Shown piece by piece: positions 1 through 7,902 of a stretch of DNA of 44,819 bases. The stretch is taken from NCBI RefSeq assembly GCF_006335115.1, contig NZ_VDMJ01000006.1, forward strand, positions 219,883-264,701. Reading direction: 5' to 3'. The notes beneath the pieces were generated by a model that saw only the letters and a program-made list of their open reading frames with translations, searched no databases and was not told where the DNA came from. This DNA is from Streptomyces sp. NP160. Its GTDB lineage: Bacteria; Actinomycetota; Actinomycetes; Actinomycetales; Quadrisphaeraceae. Within the stretch, counting starts at the first letter, position 1, and each line of letters opens with the position of its first letter. Made by a program: the position numbers and the translations under genes.

Positions 1-78
1 TTCTGCATGCTCGGCGGGACGGTCCCGTGACGACGGACTCGCAGGAGTGCCCCGGGCGGGGCGTGCGAGGGTGGGCCG

Positions 79-435
79 GTGCCCGTGGAGATGAGCGAGG
101 AGGAGTTCGAGGACGCCGTCGCCGACGGCCTCGACGCCCTGCCGGAGGAGCTCACGCGGATGATGAGCAACGTCGTGGTGCTCGTCGAGGACGAGCCGCC
201 CGAGGGGGAGGACGAGATCCTCGGCCTCTACGAGGGCATCCCCCTCACCGAGCGCGACTCCGGGTGGGACGCCGGGGCGCTGCCGGACCGGATCCTCGTG
301 TTCCGCGGCCCGACCCTGCGCGCGTGCGAGACGCGCGAGGAGGTGGTCGACGAGGTCGCCGTCACCGTGGTGCACGAGGTCGGCCACCACTTCGGCATCA
401 GCGACGAGCGCCTCCACGAGCTCGGCTGGGCCTGA
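79..435 (+). CDS. Minimal zincin metallopeptidase (DUF1025 / Zincin_1 family)
   Basis: Protein of 118 aa. Near the C-terminus it carries HEVGHHFGISDERLHELGW, the HExxHxxGxxD zinc-binding motif of the single-domain actinobacterial and proteobacterial 'minimal zincin' family (PF06262). The two histidines and the aspartate would bind zinc and the glutamate would be the general base. The family is usually 115-150 aa, so this copy is full length. There is no signal peptide or membrane segment, so it is probably cytoplasmic. The N-terminus (MPVEMSEEEFEDAV) matches the family's usual acidic helix. GTG at 79 follows a G-rich stretch; an ATG at 91 is a possible alternative start. Substrates of the family are unknown. 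It is a single gene, followed by the palindromic repeats at 481-540. Confidence 0.85.
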   Translation: MPVEMSEEEFEDAVADGLDALPEELTRMMSNVVVLVEDEPPEGEDEILGLYEGIPLTERDSGWDAGALPDRILVFRGPTLRACETREEVVDEVAVTVVHEVGHHFGISDERLHELGWA

Positions 436-480
436 CGCCCGCACCAGCGGCGCCGCTGGGTGGATCCGCGCCACTGCGTG

Positions 481-540
481 ACTGGCACGGGGTGGCCCCG
501 TGCCAGTCCTACTGGCACAGGGCCACCCCGTGCCGGTCAG
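481..540. repeat. Two back-to-back palindromic elements (REP-like)
   Basis: Positions 481-507 form a perfect hairpin: a 12-base arm ACTGGCACGGGG, loop TGG, and its complement. Positions 511-537 hold a second copy in inverted orientation with two substitutions, separated by three bases. They lie between the zincin gene and the convergent 3' end of the topoisomerase gene, so they could act as a bidirectional terminator. The near-identity of two adjacent palindromes looks more like a dispersed REP-type repeat. There is no T-run. Confidence 0.7.
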
Positions 541-579
541 CGGGCGGGACCGGCGCCGCCGGGCACCCCGAGGAGCGGG

Positions 580-1659
580 TCAGCGGCGCTTCGCGCGGCG
601 CGCGGCCTGGCCGGGGTTGCGCAGCAGGTCGAGCACGGCCCGCTCGACGGCCCCGTGCGTGCCGGGCTCCCCGAAGGCCGCGCCCTCGCCGAGGTCGGTC
701 AGCGCGGGCTCGATCGTCGTCCCGTCCTCGAAGAGGTCCACCACGCGCGGGTCCACGTAGGAGGCGCGTGCCACTGCCGGGGTGTTGCCGAGGTACTCCG
801 AGACCTCCCGCATGGCCCGCGCCACCGCGCGCTTGCGCGCCGTCGGCGACTCCGCGGCGTGCGTCGACACCGCCAGCGCCACAGCCGCCAGCACCGTGGC
901 GTGCCAGGTGCGGAAGTCCTTCGCGGAGACGTCCTCCCCGCCGAAGGCCGCCTTGACGTACTCGTTGATGTCGGAGCTGGTGACGTCGTGCCACCCGGCG
1001 GCGTCCTTCCACGCCAGGAGGTCGTCACCTCCGCCGCGCCGCCGCTTCATCACCCCGACGGCGTCGTGCACCTCGGCGTCCACCAGCCGCAGCGTGCGCC
1101 GCTTGCCGTGCTTGGCGGTGTAGTCGAAGACCACCGCGGACCCGTCCAGCCGCACGTGCTGCTTCTCGATGGTCGCCAGGCCGTAGGACTGGCCGCTCTC
1201 CACGTAGCCCTCGCCGCCGATCCGGAAGAACCCCAGGTCCAGCAGCCGGAACGCGCACCCCAGCGACCGCTCGCGCGGCATCCCCGGCAGCGCCAGGTCC
1301 TCGGCGGCCCGCGCACGGGCCTCGGGCAGCCGCTCGGCCACCTGCAGCACCCGCTCGAACTTCGCGCGGTCGCGCTGGAGCCGCCACTGCGGGTGGTACA
1401 GGTACTGGCGCCGGCCGGCCTCGTCCGTGCCGACCGCCTGGATGTGGCCCTCGGCCTGGGGGCAGATCCACACCTCCTTCCACGCCGGCGGGATGACGAG
1501 CGCCCTGCAGCGCTCGCTGTCCGCCGCGGGCAGGCGCTTGCCGGAGCCGTCCAGGTACGTGAAGCCCTTCCCGGAGCGGCGCCGGGTCCAGCCCGGCGCG
1601 TGCGGGGAGACGGTGAGCAGCTCCAGCTCCTCGACCTCCACGGCGACGGCGGCGCTCAC
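580..1659 (-). CDS. DNA topoisomerase IB (eukaryotic-like, poxvirus type)
   Basis: Protein of 359 aa that should relax supercoils by nicking one strand through a 3'-phosphotyrosine. The N-terminal domain (about residues 15-110) contains GKGFTYLDGSGKRL and the IPPAWKEVWICP motif typical of bacterial topoisomerase IB. The catalytic domain shows RSLGCAFRLLDLGFFRIG with the conserved arginine, KQHVRLDG and KDFRTWHAT (lysine, arginine and histidine of the active site). The nucleophilic tyrosine is in ARASYVDPRV. A basic tail (ARRAKRR) ends the protein. It starts 7 bases after the DUF3140 gene and is probably co-transcribed with it. Length is typical for the bacterial family. These enzymes are common accessory topoisomerases in actinobacteria. 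Confidence 0.93.
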   Translation of the reverse strand: MSAAVAVEVEELELLTVSPHAPGWTRRRSGKGFTYLDGSGKRLPAADSERCRALVIPPAWKEVWICPQAEGHIQAVGTDEAGRRQYLYHPQWRLQRDRAKFERVLQVAERLPEARARAAEDLALPGMPRERSLGCAFRLLDLGFFRIGGEGYVESGQSYGLATIEKQHVRLDGSAVVFDYTAKHGKRRTLRLVDAEVHDAVGVMKRRRGGGDDLLAWKDAAGWHDVTSSDINEYVKAAFGGEDVSAKDFRTWHATVLAAVALAVSTHAAESPTARKRAVARAMREVSEYLGNTPAVARASYVDPRVVDLFEDGTTIEPALTDLGEGAAFGEPGTHGAVERAVLDLLRNPGQAARRAKRR

Positions 1660-1666
1660 GGCGACG

Positions 1667-2014
1667 TCACTTCTTGAGGGGGTCGTTGCCCCAGTTCATG
1701 AGGGAGTAGCGCCAGCGCGAGTGCTCGACGTCGTCCTCGGGTCCGCCCTGCGCCGCGTGGCGGTCGACGTAGCCGACCACCTTGCGCATGTGCTGGACGT
1801 CGTCGTCGGTGAGGTCGTCCTTCTTGGTGCGGAGGATCTCGACGATCCGCCGTCCCGAGGCGTGCCCGGTGGACTCCCCGGAACCACCCGACTTCTGCCC
1901 GACCTCCTGCGACTCGTCGGTCTCGAGCCAGTCCTCCAGCTCCTTCGCCGTCATGTTCACGGCGCTCTTCCAGTCGTCCCAGACCTCGTCGAGTCCGTCG
2001 GCGCGCTTCGTCAC
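1667..2014 (-). CDS. DUF3140 family protein
   Basis: Protein of about 115 aa with the DUF3140 signature: DGLDEVWDDWKSAVNMTAKE near the start, then ELEDWLETDES, GRRIVEILRTKKDDLTDDD and HMRKVVGYVDRH. It ends in RWRYSLMNWGNDPLKK. The family is widespread in soil bacteria and has no established function; its members resemble a small helical DNA-associated protein. I chose GTG at 2014 because the family begins there (VTKRADG) and a -10-like hexamer GACCAT ends exactly six bases upstream, the arrangement seen at several other genes here. An open frame extends upstream to 2095 but its Arg/Pro-rich residues look non-coding. The stop lies 7 bases before topoisomerase IB, suggesting an operon. Confidence 0.82.
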   Translation of the reverse strand: MTKRADGLDEVWDDWKSAVNMTAKELEDWLETDESQEVGQKSGGSGESTGHASGRRIVEILRTKKDDLTDDDVQHMRKVVGYVDRHAAQGGPEDDVEHSRWRYSLMNWGNDPLKK

Positions 2015-2124
2015 CCGCCGATGGTCCGTCGGGCGGCGCCGGCCCGCACCTCCGCGGCGCCCACCCGCCACGCTCGGCGCAGCGGCCGCACGCACCCCGG
2101 GCGGCGCGCGGCATGCTGTGCCCC

Positions 2125-2580
2125 GTGCTGGTCACCAACCACGTCCTGGCCGGAGCCGTGCTCGGAGCCGGACCGCTCGCGCAGCGGCCCGCGCGGGCCT
2201 TCGCCACCGGGGTGGTGTCGCACTTCGTGCTCGACCGCGTGCCGCACTGGGGCGACGAGCGCCGTTCCGTCTTCCTCGTGACGGCGGTGTGCGACGGGCT
2301 CGCGGGACTGGCGGCCATCGCGCTGGTGGCGCGCGCCAGCAACCGCCAGCGGCCCGCGGTGCTGCTGTCCGCCCTGGCGGGCATGGCCGGTGGCGCGTTC
2401 CCCGACCTCGACAAGCCCAGCACGCTGTTCTTCGGCCGCTCGCCGTTCCCCGCGCGCTTCGACGCGTTCCACGGGCGCATCCAGCGCGAGAGCCCGCGGC
2501 GCCTGCCGCAGGAGTTCGTCGTCGCTGCCGCTCTGGGCGCGATCGTGGCGCTGCTGCTGCGCGGCTCCCGCCGCAGCTGA
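2125..2580 (+). CDS. Small membrane protein resembling YdjM/DUF457 hydrolase-like proteins
   Basis: About 151 aa with three to four hydrophobic segments: TNHVLAGAVLGAG, a middle helix around VTAVCDGLAGLAAIALVA, ALAGMAGGAFPDLD, and the C-terminal AAALGAIVALLLRG. The pattern of a leading histidine (TNH), SHFVLDRVPHWG and GGAFPDLDKP resembles the membrane-bound metal-dependent hydrolase-like family PF04307, in which histidines and aspartates sit at helix ends. This assignment is tentative and no activity can be claimed. GTG at 2125 is preceded by a CATGCT -10-like box seven bases upstream; ATG at 2113 is the alternative. It is divergent from DUF3140 and ends just before the hairpin at 2586-2610. 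Confidence 0.7.
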   Translation: MLVTNHVLAGAVLGAGPLAQRPARAFATGVVSHFVLDRVPHWGDERRSVFLVTAVCDGLAGLAAIALVARASNRQRPAVLLSALAGMAGGAFPDLDKPSTLFFGRSPFPARFDAFHGRIQRESPRRLPQEFVVAAALGAIVALLLRGSRRS

Positions 2581-2585
2581 GCGCT

Positions 2586-2610
2586 GTCGTCGTCCCCTGG
2601 GGACGACGAC
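2586..2610. terminator. Bidirectional hairpin terminator
   Basis: A perfect 12-base inverted repeat (GTCGTCGTCCCC) around a single T sits between two convergent genes, six bases after the + strand stop and five before the - strand stop. No U-tract is visible, as is usual in this GC-rich phylum. Confidence 0.7.
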
Positions 2611-2614
2611 GGGG

Positions 2615-3175
2615 TCAGCTGCCCTGCGAGACCTCGGCCACCGCGGCCGCGCGCTCGGGGCTGCCCGGCTGGGTGGACTCCAGCAGGCGCTGCAGGTGCG
2701 CCAGCGAGCGCGACGCCTGGGAGCGCAGCGACGGGCCGCCCACCAGCGGCAGGTGCGACGCGGCGTGCTCGGCGGTGCTGCGCGCGCCCCCGGACTCGGG
2801 CGCGATCCGCAGGGTCACCTCGGTGTGGTGGGCCCCGGGGAGGCTGTGGACCTCGGCCTCGAAGTGGCCGGTGCCCTCGACGTCCCACTCGAGGCGGTCC
2901 ATGACGGCGCCGTCGCGCCCCCCGGTCAGCCCGGGCAGGCCGCCGTGGTCGTGCAGGTGCTGGGCCACCTCGCCCGCGGGACGGGCGATGGCCACCGTCT
3001 GGACGACGGTCCACTCCGGCCCCGGCTCGCCCACGCGCCCGATCGGGGTGGTCGGGCGCTCGGCGCTCCTCGTGCCGCCGGACGACCGGCGGGCGCGCAG
3101 CAGCAGCCACGCGGACACGCCGGCCAGGCCGGCGAAGAGCACGAGGGGCAGGGAGGAGCGCCGGTCGTTGTCCAC
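2615..3175 (-). CDS. Membrane-anchored SRPBCC (polyketide cyclase/START-like) protein
   Basis: About 186 aa. The N-terminus has one hydrophobic helix (LPLVLFAGLAGVSAWLLL) followed by an Arg/Ser-rich linker. A domain of about 120 residues then shows the features of the SRPBCC fold: VVQTVAIARPAGEVAQHLHD (first strand and helix), WDVEGTGHFEAEVHSLPG and TEVTLRIAP, and a long C-terminal helix LRSQASRSLAHLQRLLE. SRPBCC domains bind hydrophobic ligands; no ligand can be named here. The C-terminal helix of the fold is present, so the protein appears complete. GTG at 3175 is chosen because the membrane helix starts directly after it. It is divergent from the acidic small protein at 3312. Confidence 0.68.
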   Translation of the reverse strand: MDNDRRSSLPLVLFAGLAGVSAWLLLRARRSSGGTRSAERPTTPIGRVGEPGPEWTVVQTVAIARPAGEVAQHLHDHGGLPGLTGGRDGAVMDRLEWDVEGTGHFEAEVHSLPGAHHTEVTLRIAPESGGARSTAEHAASHLPLVGGPSLRSQASRSLAHLQRLLESTQPGSPERAAAVAEVSQGS

Positions 3176-3311
3176 GGGCCCGATGATGGCCGCACCGGCG
3201 GCCGTCGGCCACCGCGAGGAGATCGCCTCGCCCGGACGGCGGCGCGCGGACCACCCCGGAGGCGGTGGAGATCCACATGCCCCTGCCCGGGTGCGGTGGC
3301 ACGTTCGGGTG

Positions 3312-3503
3312 ATGAGCGAGAACGCCGACGACACCCAGCTCGACCCCGACGGCGACCCGGCCAACCTGCCCTCGCCGCCGGACACCTCCGGCGCCGCGCC
3401 GAAGGACGTCTCCGACACCGCGCCCGTCCAGGAGGACCCGGAGGACGACGACGACCCGGACGCCGACCCGGGGAACCTGGGCTCCTCGCGCCGCCACGTC
3501 TGA
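3312..3503 (+). CDS. Small acidic, probably disordered protein
   Basis: A 63-aa protein, about one third Asp/Glu and rich in Pro, Ser and Gly. It contains two copies of a DPDxDPxNL motif (DPDGDPANL near residue 12 and DPDADPGNL near residue 48), spaced by a PEDDDD tract. There are no cysteines, membrane helix or recognisable domain. ATG follows a GTG by three bases and there is no clear Shine-Dalgarno sequence. Codon composition is consistent with coding sequence (GC-rich third positions). I do not recognise a family; an unstructured acidic protein is all the sequence supports. It precedes the DUF6941 gene by about 50 bases. Confidence 0.55.
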   Translation: MSENADDTQLDPDGDPANLPSPPDTSGAAPKDVSDTAPVQEDPEDDDDPDADPGNLGSSRRHV

Positions 3504-3556
3504 GGTGGCCCGCGCCTGAGCACGCCCAGCCCTGGTCGCCCGGGCAGGATGGGCGG

Positions 3557-3952
3557 GTGGCCGAGCTGGACTACGCCCTGCTGGCGGACTACGCGCGCGT
3601 CGACGCCGACGGCACCCTGACGGCGGTCGGCGCGCACCGCACCGTCATCGCCGTCCCGCAGCTGCCGGCGCAGCAGGTGCTGGCCGCCGCGGGACGGCTG
3701 TGGATGGGCCGCCGCGAGCCCGCCGCGTGGCTCGAGCTGTCGGCCCGCACCCCCGAGGGCGACGTCGGCACCATCTCGGCCTGGGAGGTGCGTCCGGGGC
3801 TGGAGCAGTCGGAGGCCTCCGGCCGGGTGTCCGCGTGCTTCGCCGTGGCGGTGGTGGCGCCGCTGAGCAGCGCGGGCGCCCACGCGCTCGTGCTGTCCGT
3901 CAATGACGCGGTGGTCGCGGAGCTGCCGTTCGGCGTCGTCGTCGAGGTCTGA
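3557..3952 (+). CDS. DUF6941-like protein
   Basis: A 131-aa cytoplasmic protein starting VAELDYALLADYARVDADGT and continuing LTAVGAHRTVIAVPQLPAQQ. This is the 'ALLADYA..D..GkL...G' opening of DUF6941-type proteins, followed by a predicted beta-sandwich with alternating hydrophobic residues (AWLELSARTPEG, CFAVAVVAPL, LVLSVNDAVVAELPFGVVVEV). No catalytic residues are evident and the function of the family is unknown. GTG at 3557 is preceded by CAGGAT ending six bases upstream, which suggests a leaderless transcript. The stop lies 107 bases before the integrase-like gene. Confidence 0.7.
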   Translation: MAELDYALLADYARVDADGTLTAVGAHRTVIAVPQLPAQQVLAAAGRLWMGRREPAAWLELSARTPEGDVGTISAWEVRPGLEQSEASGRVSACFAVAVVAPLSSAGAHALVLSVNDAVVAELPFGVVVEV

Positions 3953-4059
3953 GGTCGCCGGGGTCCGCGCCGCGGCCCGAGGTCCGGGCGGCCCGCGCCC
4001 ACAACCCCGCTTCGGCGAAACCGGCACGTCGCGGACGGTCGCGGTCTAGCGTCAGCGAC

Positions 4060-5340
4060 GTGGGACGACCCGCCCTGGCGACAGGGGCCGCAGGCCTGGT
4101 GAGCACGCACGTCGAGACCCTCGACCCGCTCACCGGGCGGTGGGTGCGCGCTGCGATCGCGCACGGCATGGGGCGCAGCCGCTGGGTGGCCCGCTGCCGC
4201 CTGCGGGGCGCAGACGGCGAGGCCCGCCAGGTGCGCGCCACGGGCGCGACGCAGCGGGAGGCCGAGGCCGCGCTGGCCGAGAACCTGGCGCGCCGGGCCC
4301 GCTCGGAGGCCGCGGCGGCAGCTGCCGCCGACGACCGCGTGACCACCGTGGCCGACACCGCCGCCACCTGGCTCGACGTGCTGGCCGCCACCGGCGCCCG
4401 CCCCGGCACCCGCGACCTCTACCGCCGCTCGGTGGTGGCGCACCTCGTGCCGCGCCTGGGCATGCTCAAGGTGCGGCACCTGTCCGCGTCCGTCGCCGAG
4501 CGCTGGCTGGCCGAGGTGGCGGACAGGTCGGGCCCCGCCGCGGCCCGGACCGCCCGCAACTGCCTGCGGGGCGTGGTGGACGTGGCGCTGGCCAAGGGCG
4601 TGCTGGAGGCCGACCCCCTGCACGGCGTCGAGCTGCCCGTCACCGCGGCCCCGGCCGCCGCTCCCGTGCTCACCGTGGCCGAGGCCGCGCACCTGCTGGT
4701 GGTCGCCGCGGCGGACGCCGACGCGGTCCGCCACGGCCTGACCGACCTCGTGGCCCTGCTGCTGGGCACCGGCGCCCGCCTCGGGGAGGCGCTGGCGCTG
4801 CGCTGGGCCGACGTCGACGTGACGCCCGGCGCCGCCGGCGTGCGGGTCGCGGCGCGCCTGGACCGGGCGTCGGGCCGCGCCACCGAGGTGCGCCGCACCA
4901 CCGACGAGCGGTTCGTGCCGATCACCGACTCCCTCGCCGCGCTGCTGCGCGCGCGCCGCCAGCGGCCCAGCGCCGACGTCGGCGAGCAGGCGCTGGTCTT
5001 CCCGACCTCGCGCGGCACCGCCGCCGACCCCGCCGCCACGACCCGCCGGCTGCGGGCGCTGTTCGACGCTGCGGGCCTGCCGGGGGTCACCTCGCACGCG
5101 CTGCGCGCGACCCGCGCCCAGCGCCTGCTCGACGCGGGCACGGACCCCGCCGAGGTGGCCCGCCTGCTGGGCACGTCCCGGCTGCGCACCGGGGAGGTGC
5201 ACACCACCGGCGCGGTGCCGGCGGTCGCCCCGGCCGCGCTGATCCCCCGCCAGCGCCACGTGGAGCTGGCGGAGGACCAGCGGGACGCCGCAGCCCCGGG
5301 TCAGGGCGCGGGCGCCTCCGCGGGCGCCGCGTCCCGCTGA
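4060..5340 (+). CDS. Tyrosine-recombinase-like integrase lacking the catalytic tyrosine
   Basis: A 426-aa protein. An N-terminal arm (about 20-85) has the Arg-rich, Gln-Arg-Glu-Ala pattern of AP2-like integrase arms. A SAM-like core-binding domain (about 95-190) contains TWLDVLAATGARPGTRDLYRR and HLVPRLGMLKVRHLS. A catalytic-domain fold (about 205-385) includes TGARLGEALALRWADVD, which holds catalytic Arg I, and SHALRATRAQ, which holds the HxxR pair. Where active members have LGH...Y, this protein has LGTSRLRTGEVHTTG: the second His/Trp is Thr and the nucleophilic Tyr is missing. The hairpin lysine is also not evident. It should therefore not catalyse strand exchange. A TCTAGC box ends nine bases before GTG 4060. 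The 3' end overlaps the convergent ATPase gene by 40 bases. No attachment site is adjacent. Confidence 0.82.
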   Translation: MGRPALATGAAGLVSTHVETLDPLTGRWVRAAIAHGMGRSRWVARCRLRGADGEARQVRATGATQREAEAALAENLARRARSEAAAAAAADDRVTTVADTAATWLDVLAATGARPGTRDLYRRSVVAHLVPRLGMLKVRHLSASVAERWLAEVADRSGPAAARTARNCLRGVVDVALAKGVLEADPLHGVELPVTAAPAAAPVLTVAEAAHLLVVAAADADAVRHGLTDLVALLLGTGARLGEALALRWADVDVTPGAAGVRVAARLDRASGRATEVRRTTDERFVPITDSLAALLRARRQRPSADVGEQALVFPTSRGTAADPAATTRRLRALFDAAGLPGVTSHALRATRAQRLLDAGTDPAEVARLLGTSRLRTGEVHTTGAVPAVAPAALIPRQRHVELAEDQRDAAAPGQGAGASAGAASR

Positions 5341-7565
5341 GCCGGCGACGGGAGCCGGTAGCGCACCAGGCGGGCGGAGTTCACCGCCACGAACACCGAC
5401 GAGGCGTTGTGCGCCACGGCGGCCAGCACTGGTGACAGCGCGCCCGCGGCGCCGAGCGCCAGCCCGACGCCGTTGACGGCGATCGAGGCGCCGTAGTTCT
5501 GGCGGATGAGGCGCAGGGTGCGGTCGCCGAGGTCGCGCAGGTGCAGCAGTCGGCGCAGGTCGTCACCGACCAGCGCGACGTCGGCCGTCTCCACGGCCAC
5601 GTCGGTGCCCGACAGGCCCATGGCGATGCCGAGGTCGGCCAGGGCCAGCGCGGGGGCGTCGTTGGTGCCGTCCCCGACGACGGCGACCACGTGCCCCTCC
5701 GCCTGCAGCTCGCGCACGACGTCCTGCTTGTCCTCGGGCATGACCTGGGAGCGGAACTCGGTGATGCCCAGCTCGGCGGCCACCGCGGCGGCCGTGGCGG
5801 GGTTGTCGCCGGTGAGCATGACGACGCGCCGCACGCCGGAGGCCCGCAGCGCGTCGAGCACCTCGCGCGCCTCCGGGCGCACCTGGTCGCGCAGGCTCAC
5901 CAGGCCGGTCAGGACGCCGTCCACGGCGAGCAGCAGCGGCGTCTCGGCCTGGGCCTGCAGCCGCTCCACCCAGTCCCGGGCGCGCTCGTCCACCTCGACG
6001 CCCTCGCGGTCCATGAGCCCGGGGCTGCCAACGAGCAGCACGCGTCCGCTGGCGAGCACGCGCATGCCGAGGCCGAGGATCGCCTCGCACTCGTCGTGGG
6101 TGGGGATGACGAGGTGGCGCTCCTCGCCCGCCCTGATGACCGCCTGGGCGAGCGGGTGCTTGGAGTGCACCTCGGAGTTGGCGGCCTCGGTGAGCACCTG
6201 CTCCGGGGTCCAGTCCTCGCGGAAGGACAGGACGTTGGTGACCACGGGGCGGCCGAGGGTGAGGGTGCCGGTCTTGTCGAAGACGAACGCGTCGACGCGG
6301 CCCGCGGCCTCCAGGTGGGAGCCGCCCTTCATGAGGATGCCGCGGCGGGCACCGTTGCCGATGGCGGCGCTGATCGCCGTCGGCGTGGCCAGGCCGACGG
6401 CGCAGGGGCAGGCGATGAGCAGCATGGTCATGGCGCGGCGCACGTCGCGGGTGACTACGAGCACGCCGAGCGCGAGCGCGAAGGACGCGGGCACGAAGCG
6501 GCGGCTGAACGCGTCGCCGACGGTCTGCACGGGTGCCCGGTCGGCCTGGGCGTGCTCGACGCGGGCGACGATGCGCCCCACGGCGGTGTCGGAGCCGGTG
6601 GCGGTGGCGCGCACCACGAGGCGGCCGCGCAGCACCACGCTGCCGGCCAGGACGGCGTCCCCGACCGCGCGCTGCACGGGCAGGTTCTCGCCGGTGAGGG
6701 CGGCCTGGTCGACCACGGCCTCGCCCTCGACCACCTCGCCGTCCACGGCGAGGGTGGACTGGTCGTGGGCGACGACGAGGTCGCCGACGCGGAGCTCCTC
6801 CAGGGGCACCCTGACCTCGACGGTGCTGCGCAGCACCTCCCCCTCCACGACCTCCGCGACCTCGCGCTGCACCCACGCCTCGGTCTGGGCGCCGGTGAGC
6901 AGGTCGGCGATGGCGCGCCGCGTGCGGCGCAGGGTGAGGTCCTGCAGGTACTCGCCGATGTTGAGCAGCCACAGCACGGTCAGGGCCACCACGTTCTCGC
7001 GCAGCAGCAGGCTGGCGATGGTGGCCGCGGTGACGAGGACGTCGGTGCCCAGGCCCCGGCCGGAGCCGATGGAGCGCAGCGCGCCCTTGAGGAAGGGGTA
7101 GCCGGAGAAGATCGTGACGCCGGTGGCGACGGTGCGCGAGGTCGGCCCGAGCAGCGGGGGCCTGCCGAAGGCGTACCGGCGCAGGCCCAGCAGGGCCAGG
7201 GCGACGCCGCCCACGATGATGCGCGCCACCTCGCCGTTGCCGACGTCCGCCGAGCGGGGCGTGCGGGAGGCGACCGCCCCGGCGGCGACCCCGGCCGCGG
7301 AGGCCGCGGCGTCGCAGAGCTGCTCCAGGGTGGTCCGGTCGCGGTCGCAGTGGACGACGACGGCGCCGGTCACCGGGTGGGCCCGCACGAGGTGCACGCC
7401 GTCGAGGGAGTCGAGGGCGTCCTCGGCGGCCACCGCGCGGGCCGGGTGCCCGCGCAGCCAGTCGGCCTGCAGGCGCACCCGGCCGCCGGCGTCGGCGGCC
7501 ACCCTGACCCGGGGGCGGTCGCCCGCCCCGCCCGCCCCGCCGGTGGCTGCGGTCTCGGCCGTCAC
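5301..7565 (-). CDS. ctpC: CtpC-type P1B-ATPase, Mn2+/Zn2+ exporter
   Basis: A 754-aa heavy-metal ATPase expected to pump Mn2+ or Zn2+ out of the cytoplasm. The N-terminal HMA-like region (about 20-100) has no CxxC, as in mycobacterial CtpC. The actuator loop carries DQAALTGENLPV. The transmembrane metal site is IACPCAVGLATP. The phosphorylation site is VFDKTGTLTLGRP, with SKHPLAQA (HP motif), MLTGDN and VGDGTNDAPAL completing the ATP-binding domains. The C-terminal helices contain NYGASIAVNG and AHNASSVFVAVNSARL; this HN..SS signature is characteristic of CtpC rather than CopA/ZntA. It starts 7 bases after the PacL1-like gene, forming the same pair as Rv3269-Rv3270 of M. tuberculosis. Whether Mn or Zn is the main substrate is debated for the family and cannot be settled here. 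Confidence 0.9.
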   Translation of the reverse strand: MTAETAATGGAGGAGDRPRVRVAADAGGRVRLQADWLRGHPARAVAAEDALDSLDGVHLVRAHPVTGAVVVHCDRDRTTLEQLCDAAASAAGVAAGAVASRTPRSADVGNGEVARIIVGGVALALLGLRRYAFGRPPLLGPTSRTVATGVTIFSGYPFLKGALRSIGSGRGLGTDVLVTAATIASLLLRENVVALTVLWLLNIGEYLQDLTLRRTRRAIADLLTGAQTEAWVQREVAEVVEGEVLRSTVEVRVPLEELRVGDLVVAHDQSTLAVDGEVVEGEAVVDQAALTGENLPVQRAVGDAVLAGSVVLRGRLVVRATATGSDTAVGRIVARVEHAQADRAPVQTVGDAFSRRFVPASFALALGVLVVTRDVRRAMTMLLIACPCAVGLATPTAISAAIGNGARRGILMKGGSHLEAAGRVDAFVFDKTGTLTLGRPVVTNVLSFREDWTPEQVLTEAANSEVHSKHPLAQAVIRAGEERHLVIPTHDECEAILGLGMRVLASGRVLLVGSPGLMDREGVEVDERARDWVERLQAQAETPLLLAVDGVLTGLVSLRDQVRPEAREVLDALRASGVRRVVMLTGDNPATAAAVAAELGITEFRSQVMPEDKQDVVRELQAEGHVVAVVGDGTNDAPALALADLGIAMGLSGTDVAVETADVALVGDDLRRLLHLRDLGDRTLRLIRQNYGASIAVNGVGLALGAAGALSPVLAAVAHNASSVFVAVNSARLVRYRLPSPAQRDAAPAEAPAP

Positions 7566-7572
7566 GGCGTGC

Positions 7573-7857
7573 TCAGTGGTCGTGGTCGTGGCTGTGCCCG
7601 GCCGAGGGGGTGCGCGGCACGGGTGCGGGCTCGCCGAGCTCGGCGTGGGCCTGCGCGACGACGTCGCCCGTGGCCAGCCGCAGCTTCTCGACGCCCACCT
7701 CGGCGGCGCGCGAGGCGCGGATGCCCAGCTTGGCGGTGCCGACGGCGCTGCGGCGCAGGGCCGTGCCGCCGCGGCCGTCGGAGAGCGCCTTGACGATGCC
7801 GGCCGAGGCGGCGGCGGTCAGCAGGAGCCGACCGAGGGGAGCGACGACAGCGACCAC
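7573..7857 (-). CDS. PacL1-like small membrane metallochaperone (DUF1490)
   Basis: A 94-aa protein with an N-terminal hydrophobic helix (VVAPLGRLLLTAAASAGIVK), a helical body (SAVGTAKLGIRASRAAEVG, EKLRLATGDVVAQAHAE) and a C-terminal metal-binding tail GHSHDHDH. This is the architecture of mycobacterial PacL1 (about 93 aa, DUF1490), which ends in an Asp/His motif, binds Zn2+ and assists CtpC. GTG at 7857 is chosen because GGAGG lies five bases upstream, an excellent Shine-Dalgarno sequence. Extending to the ATG at 7971 would place the start upstream of the putative -10 box. It is the first gene of the pacL1-ctpC operon, and its promoter region is annotated separately. Confidence 0.85.
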   Translation of the reverse strand: MVAVVAPLGRLLLTAAASAGIVKALSDGRGGTALRRSAVGTAKLGIRASRAAEVGVEKLRLATGDVVAQAHAELGEPAPVPRTPSAGHSHDHDH

Positions 7858-7902
7858 GGGGGCCTCCAGATCGTGGTTCTGCGGGGCGGGGGCGCGACCA
7901 TG

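Noticed and set aside
1-30. Nine codons ending in TGA at the left edge, possibly the tail of an upstream gene
   Set aside because: Too short to recognise and other frames are also open; no way to decide from this window.
3953-5340. Prophage or integrative element around the recombinase
   Set aside because: No tRNA, att duplication, or phage/plasmid genes; neighbours are ordinary chromosomal genes and base composition does not change.
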